From the NCBI RefSeq assembly GCF_039729015.1, contig NZ_CP155792.1, positions 1,136,001 to 1,200,000 on the forward strand: DNA of 64,000 bases, in the 5' to 3' direction. Position 1 is the first letter of the stretch; the number at the start of each line of letters is the position of its first letter. Made by a program: the position numbers and the translations under genes. This document shows, piece by piece, positions 17,813 to 26,470 of the stretch. The notes beneath the pieces were generated by a model. The model was not told where the DNA came from and ran no database searches. It saw only the letters and a list, made by a program, of their open reading frames with translations. This stretch comes from Blastococcus sp. HT6-30 (GTDB lineage Bacteria > Actinomycetota > Actinomycetes > Mycobacteriales > Geodermatophilaceae).

Positions 17813-19168
17813 CTACTGTTCGATAACGCTCCAACCGAGTTGGTTGGTGATGGAGATGACGGACGTGGCGTAGACGGTGGGGCTGCACTTCCGTCCATTC
17901 TCGGCCGTGCTGCCCGGAACTCCAAGGCATTCAGCAGGGGAGTTCATGGGGATCGCCGAGATAATTCCCACGGCGTATCGCTTGTAACTTCCCGAGTAGG
18001 TATCGTAGGTCACCTCGTAGCCGGGCCCGCCACTGTCGCCGTTGCCCGCCGCCGGGGTGCCGCTTTTTTGCTGAGTCATGAATCCTGTGATGTTGGACAG
18101 CTTGCCGTTGTCGAGCTTGTAGAGCACACCCGTTTCGGTCACGACATTTCCGCAGACGAGTCCCGAGTAAGATCCGCTGTAGCAGAGCTCTTGGTTCTTG
18201 TAGGCGTTACGGCCGCCGTTGATCTTCGTGTAGTTTGTTGTGTCATAGGCCCCGATCCACATGTACGGCTGGGAGAAGCCGCTATCGATGATGGCGCCGT
18301 CATGATCCCAATCGAATGCAACGGTCTTGCCCCAGAGGTACGTGTTGGCGCCCGAGACGACCCAGTCATTACCCAATTCGCTCGTCCCGCAGTGAGCTGC
18401 AAACATCATGCCTTGCTTGGCGGGGTCTAATTGGCTCCTGACTGCGAAGCCGGAGGTGCATCCGGATGCGCGACCGTCACCGAGTGGATGATAGATGCGG
18501 GCTCCGCCAAGGTGGTAGCTGTAGTCGTACTGGCGAGTGCTTGCAGCCACAGGGGCTTGCGTGTCGACGGTAGTCGGGAAGCCCGTCGCGGCCTGTAGTG
18601 CAGCTTGGCTCGGGCGATTCGCGAGCGGGACCGTCGGATCAAGTGACACAGCCAAGCCGGAGCCGTCGTACCGTGCGTGCGCGGATTCGACATTGGGATT
18701 CGACGCGAGCAGCCGACGAGCAGCTTCTCGCAGCAGTCCCGGCTTGAACCGGGTCTCACGGAATTCCGTGGAGACATCCGGCTTGGTGCTGATCATGCCG
18801 AGCACCGCGGCTGATGGCTTGCCGTGCCAGTAGACGATGACCTTGTCTCGCTGCAACGTGACTTCTACTGCGGCGAACTGGGGATCGTCGACGAACCTGC
18901 CTGAGAGTTCGCTGGCGAGCGCTCCCATGTTCTCCGGGACGGGTGGCAAGGTCAGTGCGGACTTGTCGATGGCACTACCTTGCGGGTCGACTCTCTCCAT
19001 CTCCGCCGTTCCAGGCGCGGGGAGCGGCAGAGGTGAGGCGAGTGCTGGTCCTCCCAGGGATATCGCGAGTCCGAGGCTTGTCAGCGACGCAAGGAGGAGT
19101 CGTGTACCTGGCCGGCGCGAGCGCGTCCGGCGATGGTAGGGGGCGCAGGTAGATGAACGGTGACTCAT
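17813..19168 (-). CDS. secreted chymotrypsin-fold (S1-like) serine protease with propeptide
   Basis: About 451 residues. A twin-basic N-terminus and a hydrophobic core ending PALAS form an export signal (to about 45), followed by a pro-region (about 60-205) with YWHG and LREAARRLLA, and a protease domain from about 215. Catalytic residues are readable: His259 in FAAHC, Asp in DHDGAI (about 288-290), Ser379 in GNGDSGGP. Paired cysteines suggest disulfides, as in streptogrisin-type enzymes. The start ATG 19168 follows AGAGGAGA; GTG 19171 is also possible. Base composition is visibly lower in GC than the flanking island genes: the 60 bases from 18061 contain 29 G+C, against 50 in the 60 bases from 24061. 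This points to separate acquisition. Confidence 0.9.
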   Translation of the reverse strand: MSHRSSTCAPYHRRTRSRRPGTRLLLASLTSLGLAISLGGPALASPLPLPAPGTAEMERVDPQGSAIDKSALTLPPVPENMGALASELSGRFVDDPQFAAVEVTLQRDKVIVYWHGKPSAAVLGMISTKPDVSTEFRETRFKPGLLREAARRLLASNPNVESAHARYDGSGLAVSLDPTVPLANRPSQAALQAATGFPTTVDTQAPVAASTRQYDYSYHLGGARIYHPLGDGRASGCTSGFAVRSQLDPAKQGMMFAAHCGTSELGNDWVVSGANTYLWGKTVAFDWDHDGAIIDSGFSQPYMWIGAYDTTNYTKINGGRNAYKNQELCYSGSYSGLVCGNVVTETGVLYKLDNGKLSNITGFMTQQKSGTPAAGNGDSGGPGYEVTYDTYSGSYKRYAVGIISAIPMNSPAECLGVPGSTAENGRKCSPTVYATSVISITNQLGWSVIEQ

Positions 19169-19385
19169 CACTCTCCTCTGGGCTGGACGCCTTTGCGTGG
19201 CGTGATGGCACCCTTACAGTCCGTATCGACGAGCGCAAGACCCTTGGCGCCGAGACCGGAGTCGGGGTGCGGCGCTGAGACGAGGCCGCGTGCGGCCGCC
19301 GAGCTCCACGTGCAACGGACGTGACATGCGACCGTCGTCGCCGCGGAAGAAGGCCAAGACCGGTCCCGCTGGGGACGCGTCGCTA

Positions 19386-19712
19386 GATGACCGATTCCAT
19401 GGGTTTGTCGTCTGATGCGATCAGTGATCCTGGGGTTGTGCGCCGATGTGATGGTTGCCAAATGACGGCGGTCGGCGCCAGGACGCGTTGCAGGACGCGG
19501 ACCCACACACCGGTCGGGGGCCGTCGGGATGTGCCCGCCGGGATGTTCGAGGTCGAGCTGGCCTTCGAGGGTGTCGTTGATCGACTCGATCACCAGCCGC
19601 AGCGGCTTGAACAGGCGCGCTCCGGGCGGAGGAGTCTCCCCGGCGCGGGCCCGGCCGCAGCAGCGTGATGCCATGGTCGCCCAGCGTGGTCTCGAACAGC
19701 GCCGAGACCGTC
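19386..19712 (-). pseudogene. C-terminal remnant of a DDE transposase
   Basis: On the minus strand successive frames read VSALFETTLGDHGITLLRP, then LFKPLRLVIESINDTLEGQL, then GVWVRVLQRVLAPTAVIW and a terminal SLIASDD before a TAG. Together these resemble the C-terminal third of a DDE transposase of the IS4/IS5/IS982 kind common in actinobacteria. At least two frameshifts separate the pieces, and the N-terminal catalytic part is absent. No terminal inverted repeats could be recognised. The remnant ends where the permease fragment begins, marking an old insertion or deletion joint. Confidence 0.65.
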
Positions 19713-20449
19713 CGCCGTGGACCGTGCTGGGCGACCTCGGCGCGGCTGCAACCCTCACCAGCGGCCGCCTGCCCGGACCCGGCGAAGCCATCGTCGCCGA
19801 ATCGGCCGCTGGACTGCTGGGCCTCGACGGACCCGCCGGCTACGTCGCCTGGGGCGCACAGGAGGCCGCGGTGGTCGGCACATTCACCGCACGCGAGCCA
19901 TTCGGTCAGCTGGACAACGGCGTGCTCATCGGCTCCCCCGCAGGGGCACTGGCACCGGCCTCGACCATGTACGTCGTCATCGGGAACCCCGATGACGTCG
20001 GCACCACTCAGGCACAGGTCCTCCAATTGGTCGACGCCCCCTCACCCACGGACCTGCAGGTCCAGCCCCCCGCGGAGCTGGCGGAACTGCAGAGCCAGGT
20101 CAGAGAGGACGTCGGAGCATTCGGGCGATCGCTGCTACTGCTCGTACTGGCCGCCGGAGCCGCGCTGACCGGGATCGTCGTCCTCTCCGACGTTCTCCTC
20201 CGGCGCACCGACCTCGGCCGACGACGCGCCCTGGGAGCCACCCGCTCGACGCTCATCGCGCTGGTCACCCTGCGCACCACCATCGCCAGCACTGCTGGTT
20301 CCATCCTTGGCGCGGTGCTTGGAGTGTTGCTCGCCATCTGGACCGGGAGCCTCGCGCTTTGGTCATTGGTTGTAGGGGCCTTAGTGCTGGCCGTACTGAC
20401 CGCCACCCACAGCAGCTCTCGCCCCGGCCGCCGTAGCCGCCATGCGTGA
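19713..20449 (+). pseudogene. C-terminal fragment of an FtsX/MacB-type ABC transporter permease
   Basis: About 240 residues continue from the transposase remnant without a credible start of their own. The visible part has the periplasmic segment ASTMYVVIGNPDD, a transmembrane helix (SLLLLVLAAGAALTGIVV), the cytoplasmic loop RRTDLGRRRALGATRSTL typical of FtsX-like permeases, and two further hydrophobic segments. Intact proteins have four helices, with the first before the periplasmic domain; that helix is missing here. No ATPase gene is adjacent. An in-frame ATG at 19672 lies within transposase-derived DNA, so expression as a truncated protein is possible but unlikely to be functional. Confidence 0.7.
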
Positions 20450-20859
20450 CCCGGTGCGCGTCCTCCGTACGCCGTAGCCCCTTGGACACCGGGCTAGCCC
20501 GTCGGCTCGCTCTTGCGCAACGCCATTTGCGTGAGGACCGACCTCTCGGTCTGATGACGCGTTCGCTATCGCTTCGCTTTACCTCTTCAGACATGAAGCG
20601 CTTGCCCCATCTCTAAGGTCGCAGTTTGACGGGTTAGGCCGACCAAGTCCCCGAGACCATCAATGGGCTGCCACAAAGAACCCATGAGCCGACCGCCGCG
20701 CTGACCCTGTTCTCGCAACATCCAACGCTTACCGATAGCACCCAACCCCCTCACCAAATAACGTGAATAACGGCACGCATGCTACCTTCGGAGGTAGGTC
20801 GGGCCCCGCTTCGCGGGGCCCATCGGCGTTTCTAGGGGTGACTTGTTGGTCATTGTCGG
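20450..20859. other. non-coding region before the relaxase gene, candidate oriT
   Basis: 410 bases of lower GC content without a convincing gene. Two adjacent hairpins stand out close to the relaxase start: CTACCT/AGGTAG (20782-20797, 4-base loop) and GGGCCCCGC/GCGGGGCCC (20801-20821, 3-base loop). MobF relaxases are usually encoded beside their oriT, which needs such inverted repeats, so this is a candidate; a transcription terminator is the alternative. Confidence 0.5.
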
Positions 20860-23800
20860 GTGGCGTTGAGAATGCATGGCGGGATGAAGGTCTACGCCGG
20901 TGCGCCGGCGGCTGCCCGGCAGTATGTGGAGGCCGACCGGGGCCGGGCGGATGACTACTACCTGACCGAGGGCGCCGGTGTGGCCCGCCGGTTCGGCGTC
21001 GCCGAGGGGCGGGTGACCGAGCTGGCGCCGCTGACCGGTGACGCCTACGAGACGTGGGTGGCCGGCCGTGAACCGGGCACCGGGGAGCCGCGGGGTCAGC
21101 TGCGTGGCGACGGGCATGCGGTGCGGTTCGTCGAGGTGGTGGTCAACGGCCCGAAGACGTGGTCGCTGGCGGCCGCGCTGCATCCGGACATCGCGACGGC
21201 GTATGACGCGGCGCAGGCCCGGGCGGCCGAGCAGATCATCGGTTGGCTCGGGCGGCACGCCACCACCCGGGTTGGTCCGCGCGGCGGGCAGGTGCAGGTG
21301 CCGGTCGAGGTGGCCGAGGCGGTGACGGTGGCGCACTACACGTCGCGGGCCGGGGATCCGCACCGCCATCTGCACCTGCAGATCAACGCCCGGGTGTTCG
21401 CGGCCGGGAAATGGCGCGGCCTGCACACCGTCGGCGTCCGCGATTCCCTCGCCGCGATCAACGGTATTGGGCACGCCGCGGTTGCCTGCGACCCGCAATT
21501 CCGCGCCGCGCTCGCCGCGCACGGGTATGCATTGGATGCCGGTGGGGAGATTCGGCAGCTTGTGGATTTCGTGGGCGCCTTCAGTGCGCGAACGGCGCAG
21601 ATCGCCCGGAACATCGACACCTACGAACGGGAATGGGCCGCGGCGCATCCCGGCGAATCCCCCGGCCCGGCGTTGCGCCGCTCCTGGGACGCGAGAGCGT
21701 GGGCAGCGGGCCGCCCGGACAAGGTGCTGCCCCAGCCGGGGGAGGACCTCACCGCACGGTGGCGGGACGAGCTGGCCGCGCTGGGCTACCGCGATCGGAA
21801 TGCTCCTGTCGGCCTGACCCCCACCCCGGTCGGCGGCCTGGACCGGGAGCAGGTGGCCGACCGGGTGTTGGACCGGCTGGGCGCCGCCCGCTCGGCGTGG
21901 AACGCCGCCGACGTGCGCGGGGAGGTAGAGCAGCTGCTCGCCGCCGCCGGCATCGTCACCGATCCGGCGGTGCGCATCGAGCTCGCCGAAGACGTCACCG
22001 CCCGTGCGATGGGCCGGTGTGTGCCCCTGCTGGACCGCCACAGCCCTGCCGAGGGGGTGCCCGAGCACATTCGGGCCTGGACCTCAGGACCGGTGCTCGC
22101 CGTCGAGGCGGATCTGTCCGCGCACCTCGCCTCCCGCGCCACCGATCGCCCGGCCGGCGTCCCTGGCCCCGGCCTGACACAGCCGGTCGACCTCGCAGCC
22201 GGTGGCACGCGGCTGGATGCCGGGCAGGCCGCGGCGGTCGCCGCGCTCGCCGGCCCGCGGCGACTGGTGGTGATCGAGGGCGCGGCCGGCGCCGGCAAGA
22301 CCACTACCCTGGCCGCCACCAGGACCCAGCTCGCCGAGCAGGGTCGCCGGCTGGTGGTGGTGACCCCGACGTTGAAGGCGGCCAAGGTCGTCGCCGCGGA
22401 GGTCGGTGCGGTCGCCGGGTCGGCGGCCCGGCTGGCCTTCGAGTACGGCTGGCGCTGGAACGGCGACGGCGCGTGGACCCGCCTCGCCCTCGGCCACCCC
22501 GACCCGGTCACCGGCCGTACCTATGCCGGACCGGCCGACGGGGCGCGGCTGCGGGCCGGTGACCTGCTCGTCGTGGACGAGGCGGGCATGCTGGACCAGG
22601 ACACCGCCAGGGCCCTCCTGACGATCGCGGACGAGTGCGGGGTGCGCGTCGCCCTGCTCGGTGACCGGCATCAGCTGCCGGCGGTCGGTCGCGGTGGCGT
22701 CCTGGACCTCGCCGCGGCCCAGGTCGACCCGGCCGAGCACCTGACACTGGTCGGGGTGCACCGCTTCATCCGCACCGACGCCACCGGCCGCACGACACCG
22801 GATACCGACTACGCCGAGCTGACCCTGGCGATGCGCGCCGGTGAGAACCCCGGGATGGTGTTCGACGCGCTGTTTGCCCGCGGGCAGATCCGGCTGCACC
22901 CCGACGCGCAGGCGCTGCGGGAGGCGCTCGCCGCCGGCGCGGCCATCTCCAACGCCGTTGACGAGCCGGTGGCGCTGGTGGTCGACACACGTGAGCAGGC
23001 CGCCGCCCTCAATGCCGTCATCCGGGACCGACTGGTCACCGAGGGCCGAGTCGACGACCGGCGCGTGGTCGTCACCGGGGCCGGGGAGCGGATCGGCATC
23101 GGCGACCGGATCGCCACCCGCCGCAACGACCGCGACCTGCAGGTCGCCAACCGCGACGTGTGGACGGTCACCGGCGTCGACCGGAACGGCGGGCTGCGCG
23201 TCACCCCCGACGGCACACCACATGTCACCCCCGCCGGGGGCGAGGAGGCCTCCGTCATCCCCACCGTCACCCCGGCCGGGACAGGGTCGCGGGTGCTGCC
23301 CGTCGACTACGTCACCGCGCACGTCGAGCTCGCCTATGCGACCACCGCGCACGGCGCCCAGGGGGACACCGTCACCGCCGCGCACCTGGCGATCGGGGAG
23401 CACACCGGCGCGGCGTCGGCCTACGTCGGGATGACCCGCGGTCGCCAGACCAACACCGCCCACCTGGTGGCCGCGGACGTCGAGTCGGCGCGGGAGCAGT
23501 GGCTCACGGTCTTCGTCCGAGACCGCGCCGACCTCGGTCCCGCCCACGCCGCCCGGGCCGCGGCCGCCGAGGCCGCGCGCTACGCCCGGTCGCGGCCGCT
23601 GGCCGAGGCCCTCGCTGAGCTGCACGCCGCGTGGACCGACCAGCAGCGCTGCCTGGACCTGCTCGCCCGCCAACAGTGGCAGCACCGGATCCTCGCCCAG
23701 GCCGTCGCACGGCAGGCCGACGACACCCGACGGCTCACCGCCCTGGAGACGAACTGCCGGCAGGCCGCGGTCGACGCCGCCGCTGCCCGCCAGGCCGCCG

Positions 23801-24543
23801 AGACCAGCCGCGCCCTAATCACCGCTGACACCGCCAGCATCCGGCAGGCGCTGCTGGACCGCTGGGACGCCGAGCGGGAGGCAGCCCGGCAGGCCGCCCG
23901 GGTGGTCCTCGGCGGCCCGGGTCGGCTCGGGCTCCGTCGGTCCGCTGTGGCGCGCGCCGACGAACAGCTCACCGGCTGGTACACCACGTGGGCACCGCAC
24001 CTGCCGGGCCTCCCCGCCGACAACGCCCGGCTGACCCGGGCCGCCGCCGGCCCCGACGACCGTCCCGCGATGCGGGCGGCGCTGGACGCCTCCGCCCGCC
24101 GCACCGCCGAAGCCGCCCACCCCGAGAACCGCGAGCTGACCGCGGCCGCCGACACCGCACTGCGGGCCCACCAGGCCGCAGAGCGAGAGCTGGCCCGGGC
24201 CCGCCGCGACCACGACGCCGACTACGGCTCACCGGGCAAGCGCGACTACGCGCGGCAGTTGGCCGACGCCGAGCGTGCTCTCGCCGCCGCCCGCCAGCAG
24301 GTCACCGATGTCCGGGCGCGCATCGCCACCCTGCAAGCCGACCCGGCGATCCTCGCCCAGCCGCCCGAGCTTCTCAGGCAGGAGAGCAACACCTGGCGCG
24401 CCCGCCGCGACGCCGCCCAACGGGCAACCCGGACCACCCCTCGACCGACGGTCGCGTCCGACCAGGCCGTCCGTCGCCCGTACCCGGAGGACCTTCGCGA
24501 CCTCACCTCACACCGCGCGCCCGACCGGGGCATCGGGCGCTGA
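20860..24543 (+). CDS. MobF-family relaxase with RecD-like helicase (TrwC/TraA type)
   Basis: 1,227 residues. The N-terminal relaxase domain has the double tyrosine DDYYL (about 31-35) for strand cleavage and the metal-binding histidines HRHLH (168-172), with NGPKTWS between. The helicase part has Walker A GAAGAGKT (about 474-481), Walker B LLVVDEAGM, GDRHQLPAVG and a UvrD-like end with TTAHGAQGDT. A long charged, alanine-rich coiled C-terminus follows. It would nick oriT, stay bound to the 5' end and unwind the strand for transfer. Candidate starts are GTG 20860, ATG 20872 and ATG 20884, none with a strong ribosome-binding site; the family consensus begins near MKVY. Confidence 0.93.
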   Translation: MALRMHGGMKVYAGAPAAARQYVEADRGRADDYYLTEGAGVARRFGVAEGRVTELAPLTGDAYETWVAGREPGTGEPRGQLRGDGHAVRFVEVVVNGPKTWSLAAALHPDIATAYDAAQARAAEQIIGWLGRHATTRVGPRGGQVQVPVEVAEAVTVAHYTSRAGDPHRHLHLQINARVFAAGKWRGLHTVGVRDSLAAINGIGHAAVACDPQFRAALAAHGYALDAGGEIRQLVDFVGAFSARTAQIARNIDTYEREWAAAHPGESPGPALRRSWDARAWAAGRPDKVLPQPGEDLTARWRDELAALGYRDRNAPVGLTPTPVGGLDREQVADRVLDRLGAARSAWNAADVRGEVEQLLAAAGIVTDPAVRIELAEDVTARAMGRCVPLLDRHSPAEGVPEHIRAWTSGPVLAVEADLSAHLASRATDRPAGVPGPGLTQPVDLAAGGTRLDAGQAAAVAALAGPRRLVVIEGAAGAGKTTTLAATRTQLAEQGRRLVVVTPTLKAAKVVAAEVGAVAGSAARLAFEYGWRWNGDGAWTRLALGHPDPVTGRTYAGPADGARLRAGDLLVVDEAGMLDQDTARALLTIADECGVRVALLGDRHQLPAVGRGGVLDLAAAQVDPAEHLTLVGVHRFIRTDATGRTTPDTDYAELTLAMRAGENPGMVFDALFARGQIRLHPDAQALREALAAGAAISNAVDEPVALVVDTREQAAALNAVIRDRLVTEGRVDDRRVVVTGAGERIGIGDRIATRRNDRDLQVANRDVWTVTGVDRNGGLRVTPDGTPHVTPAGGEEASVIPTVTPAGTGSRVLPVDYVTAHVELAYATTAHGAQGDTVTAAHLAIGEHTGAASAYVGMTRGRQTNTAHLVAADVESAREQWLTVFVRDRADLGPAHAARAAAAEAARYARSRPLAEALAELHAAWTDQQRCLDLLARQQWQHRILAQAVARQADDTRRLTALETNCRQAAVDAAAARQAAETSRALITADTASIRQALLDRWDAEREAARQAARVVLGGPGRLGLRRSAVARADEQLTGWYTTWAPHLPGLPADNARLTRAAAGPDDRPAMRAALDASARRTAEAAHPENRELTAAADTALRAHQAAERELARARRDHDADYGSPGKRDYARQLADAERALAAARQQVTDVRARIATLQADPAILAQPPELLRQESNTWRARRDAAQRATRTTPRPTVASDQAVRRPYPEDLRDLTSHRAPDRGIGR

Positions 24544-24700
24544 ACGGCTTTCTCCCTGCGCACCGCCTCACCCTCAGGGCATCCAAGGGGCTCTCTCGCC
24601 GGGTTGGCCGAGGAGCCCGACGGGCCCCGTGCCGTGCCGGAGGAAAACAGAAGGAAAACCGGAGGTTCTCCACAGACTCTTCCACGGCGTGTCAGCAAAC

Positions 24701-24722
24701 GGTCCGAAACGGCGCCTTCTGT
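24701..24722 (+). promoter_or_regulatory. conserved block upstream of right excisionase gene
   Basis: Counterpart of 12706-12727 in opposite orientation, sharing 20 of 22 bases by eye, with core GGCGCCTTCTGT, 40 bases before ATG 24763. Confidence 0.55.
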
Positions 24723-24762
24723 CGATGTACGGCCAGGCACACCGACCCGCTCTGGAGCCGCC

Positions 24763-24972
24763 ATGCCCGACCAGCCCGCCGAAAACCAGCCCGCGCTGCT
24801 CACCATCACCGAAGCCGCCGAACTGCTCCGCGCCCCCGTCGCCACCCTCCGCTACTGGAGGCATCACAACACCGGCCCCCGCAGCTTCCGCCTCGGCCGC
24901 CGCGTCCTCTACCGCCGACACGACCTGCGTGCCTGGATCGACGCGAGAGCAGGGCAGACCCGTGGGCGCTGA
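24763..24972 (+). CDS. excisionase-like AlpA/MerR-type HTH protein (right copy)
   Basis: 69 residues from ATG 24763, the same length as the paralogue at 12453-12662 and very similar through LLTITEAAELLRAPVATLRYWR and SFRLGRRVLYRRHDLRAWI. The two differ mainly in the first ten residues and the tail. It lies upstream of a small hypothetical gene and faces the integrase gene, the usual place for an excisionase or recombination directionality factor. Having a second copy at the other end of the island is unusual. Confidence 0.87.
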   Translation: MPDQPAENQPALLTITEAAELLRAPVATLRYWRHHNTGPRSFRLGRRVLYRRHDLRAWIDARAGQTRGR

Positions 24973-25327
24973 AGAGTCCCGTTCACAGGAACAGCGCGGA
25001 GGTCACGTGGGAGACCTCGGTGCGGCTGGCCGGAGAGAACGGGACGTGCAGGCCGCGTCCTCCCCGGCCCGGCGGGCGCTGCGGGCCCGCATGGCAGCCC
25101 ACCACCTGCACGCCGGGATTCCGGACGCCGCGGCGCACACAGCTCCTGCCCGCGCTGCCTTCCTGGCTCGGTTCGAGCGCGAGGTGGACCCGGACGGGAC
25201 TCTGGATCCCGCAGAGCGGGCGCGTCGGGCCGAGCACGCGCGCAAGGCCTACTTCCTCCGGCTGGCTCTGGCCTCGGCCCATTCGCGCGGGAGCCGCCGG
25301 GCCGGCGGCGGACGAGCGCCCCACTGA
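24962..25327 (+). CDS. hypothetical protein between excisionase and integrase
   Basis: About 121 residues from GTG 24962, which lies inside the last codons of the excisionase-like gene; a GTG near 25006 is an alternative. The conserved-looking part is the C-terminal 80 residues with HTAPARAAFLARFEREVDP and AERARRAEHARKAYFLRLAL, a helical, charged segment. I recall similar proteins in the same position in other actinobacterial integrative elements, always next to xis and int. No catalytic motif is visible; a role in recombination or regulation is a guess from position. Confidence 0.65.
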   Translation: MGAEESRSQEQRGGHVGDLGAAGRRERDVQAASSPARRALRARMAAHHLHAGIPDAAAHTAPARAAFLARFEREVDPDGTLDPAERARRAEHARKAYFLRLALASAHSRGSRRAGGGRAPH

Positions 25328-25412
25328 TCGCGAAGTGCGGGGGAGTGCCCTTTCGTCAGCCGAGCACCTCGAAAGGGGGTCCCAGCGACCGAGCGCACCG
25401 CGGGATCGTCGC

Positions 25413-26312
25413 TCAGAGACGATCGCCGAGGCCGAGACGTCGGTGGGACTCTCGAGCGCGCTCGTCGGCCATCGAGGCCCCGTACCGGCGCAACATCTGC
25501 GGGGACTTCCAGCCCATCAGCCGCATCAGATCGGTCTCGCTGCCGTTGGCCACGAGCCACTCATGGGCTGCGGTGTGCCGGAATTGGTGTGCATGCAGCC
25601 CGGGAATGCCCACGGCGAGGCCGCGCCGACGCAGCATCCGCCCGACCCCGTCGGAGGACAACGCCCCGCGGTTCTTCTCCGCCAGCCACAGCTCGGGACG
25701 GTCGGCCTGCCGCTCCTTGGCGCGGGCCCGTAGATAGCGGCCAAGCGCGAGCCCCGTCTGCTGCCCGAAGGGCAGGGCCCGCGGACGTCGCCCTTTGCCG
25801 ATCACATGGGCGACGTCGTCGGTGAAGTCGAGGTCAGCCACGGCCAGCCCGGCCACCTCTGAGAGCCGTCCGCCGGTGTCCAGCAGCAGCCGGATAATGG
25901 CCGCGTCGCGGCGGTCGACGAACGAGGCGCTCTTGGCCGAGGCCAGCAGCGCGCGCAGCTGCGACTCGGTGAGCACGGGTACCGGCTTCTCCGGAACGAT
26001 CGGCGGCCGCATCCGCTCCATCGGCGAGCGGTCGATCTCCTCCTCGTCCAGCAGCCACCGCATCAGCTGCTGCAGGGCGCGGTAGACGACGTTGGCCGTC
26101 GACGCGGACCGGGTGTCGATCAGGTGGGCCATGTAGGCCTCGATGTGCCGCCGGGTCAGCTGCTGCGGGCCGGGCAGCTCGCCGTCCTGCTCGAGGAACT
26201 GCACCAGCCCTTGGGCCGCGCGGCGATAGATCGTCTGGGTGTTCACCGCCCGGTTGGTGCCCTTGAGGTGGCGCACGAAGTCGCGGATCAGCGACTCCCA
26301 GGTCTCCCGCAT
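25413..26312 (-). CDS. tyrosine recombinase/integrase (XerD type)
   Basis: 299 residues with an N-terminal SAM-like core-binding domain (about 1-90) and a C-terminal catalytic domain. Catalytic residues are readable: Arg149 in GGRLSEV, a lysine around 172-174, the HQFRH pair (His242, Arg245), Trp268 in GWKSP and Tyr277 in RRYGAS. It integrates the island into the 3' half of tRNA-Arg; its start codon lies 85 bases from the attachment site, as in most tRNA-targeted islands. An ATCCGGAC motif just upstream of the start may be an arm-type binding site. Confidence 0.93.
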   Translation of the reverse strand: MRETWESLIRDFVRHLKGTNRAVNTQTIYRRAAQGLVQFLEQDGELPGPQQLTRRHIEAYMAHLIDTRSASTANVVYRALQQLMRWLLDEEEIDRSPMERMRPPIVPEKPVPVLTESQLRALLASAKSASFVDRRDAAIIRLLLDTGGRLSEVAGLAVADLDFTDDVAHVIGKGRRPRALPFGQQTGLALGRYLRARAKERQADRPELWLAEKNRGALSSDGVGRMLRRRGLAVGIPGLHAHQFRHTAAHEWLVANGSETDLMRLMGWKSPQMLRRYGASMADERARESHRRLGLGDRL

Positions 26313-26396
26313 GCGCCGAAGTTATCCGGACGCTGAGCGCTGTGCCAGACCTGCGGGACAGGATTCTCCATTGAACTAGCTGGTCAGAGGCGAGCT

Positions 26397-26439
26397 GCGC
26401 GCCCGGCAGGGATCGAACCTGCGACCAAGTGCTTAGAAG
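26397..26439 (+). repeat. attR: 43-bp direct repeat within tRNA-Arg
   Basis: Identical to 10466-10508. Here it forms the 3' half of the intact tRNA gene, so the integrated element supplies the tRNA 3' end and the gene stays functional. Confidence 0.92.
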
Positions 26440-26470
26440 GCACCTGCTCTATCCGCTGAGCTACGGGCGC
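26398..26470 (-). tRNA. tRNA-Arg (anticodon UCU)
   Basis: 73 nt. Acceptor GCGCCCG pairs with CGGGCGC, the D-arm is GCTC/GAGC, the anticodon stem GGTGC/GCACT has loop CTTCTAA giving anticodon TCT, and the T-arm is GCAGG/CCTGC with TTCGATC. Discriminator G; CCA is not encoded. It reads AGA codons, rare in this high-GC genome, and serves as the island's integration target. Confidence 0.96.

Larger units (their letters stand above)
10466..26439. mobile_element. integrated mobilizable element in tRNA-Arg(UCU)
   Basis: The 43-bp att repeats are 15,931 bases apart. Between them are a tyrosine integrase adjacent to the tRNA, two excisionase-like genes, a MobF relaxase with a RecD-like helicase, an ArdC-like gene, a ParB-like gene and cargo. 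I found no type IV secretion genes, coupling protein or FtsK/TraB-type ATPase, so it is best described as an integrative mobilizable element that would need a helper. It differs from classic actinomycete elements, which use TraB and double-stranded transfer. The lower-GC segment at about 17.0-20.8 kb looks like a later insertion. Confidence 0.85.

Noticed and set aside
19672-20449. An intact permease gene starting in the transposase remnant.
   Set aside because: The start region derives from transposase DNA, and the first membrane helix expected of FtsX-type permeases is absent.
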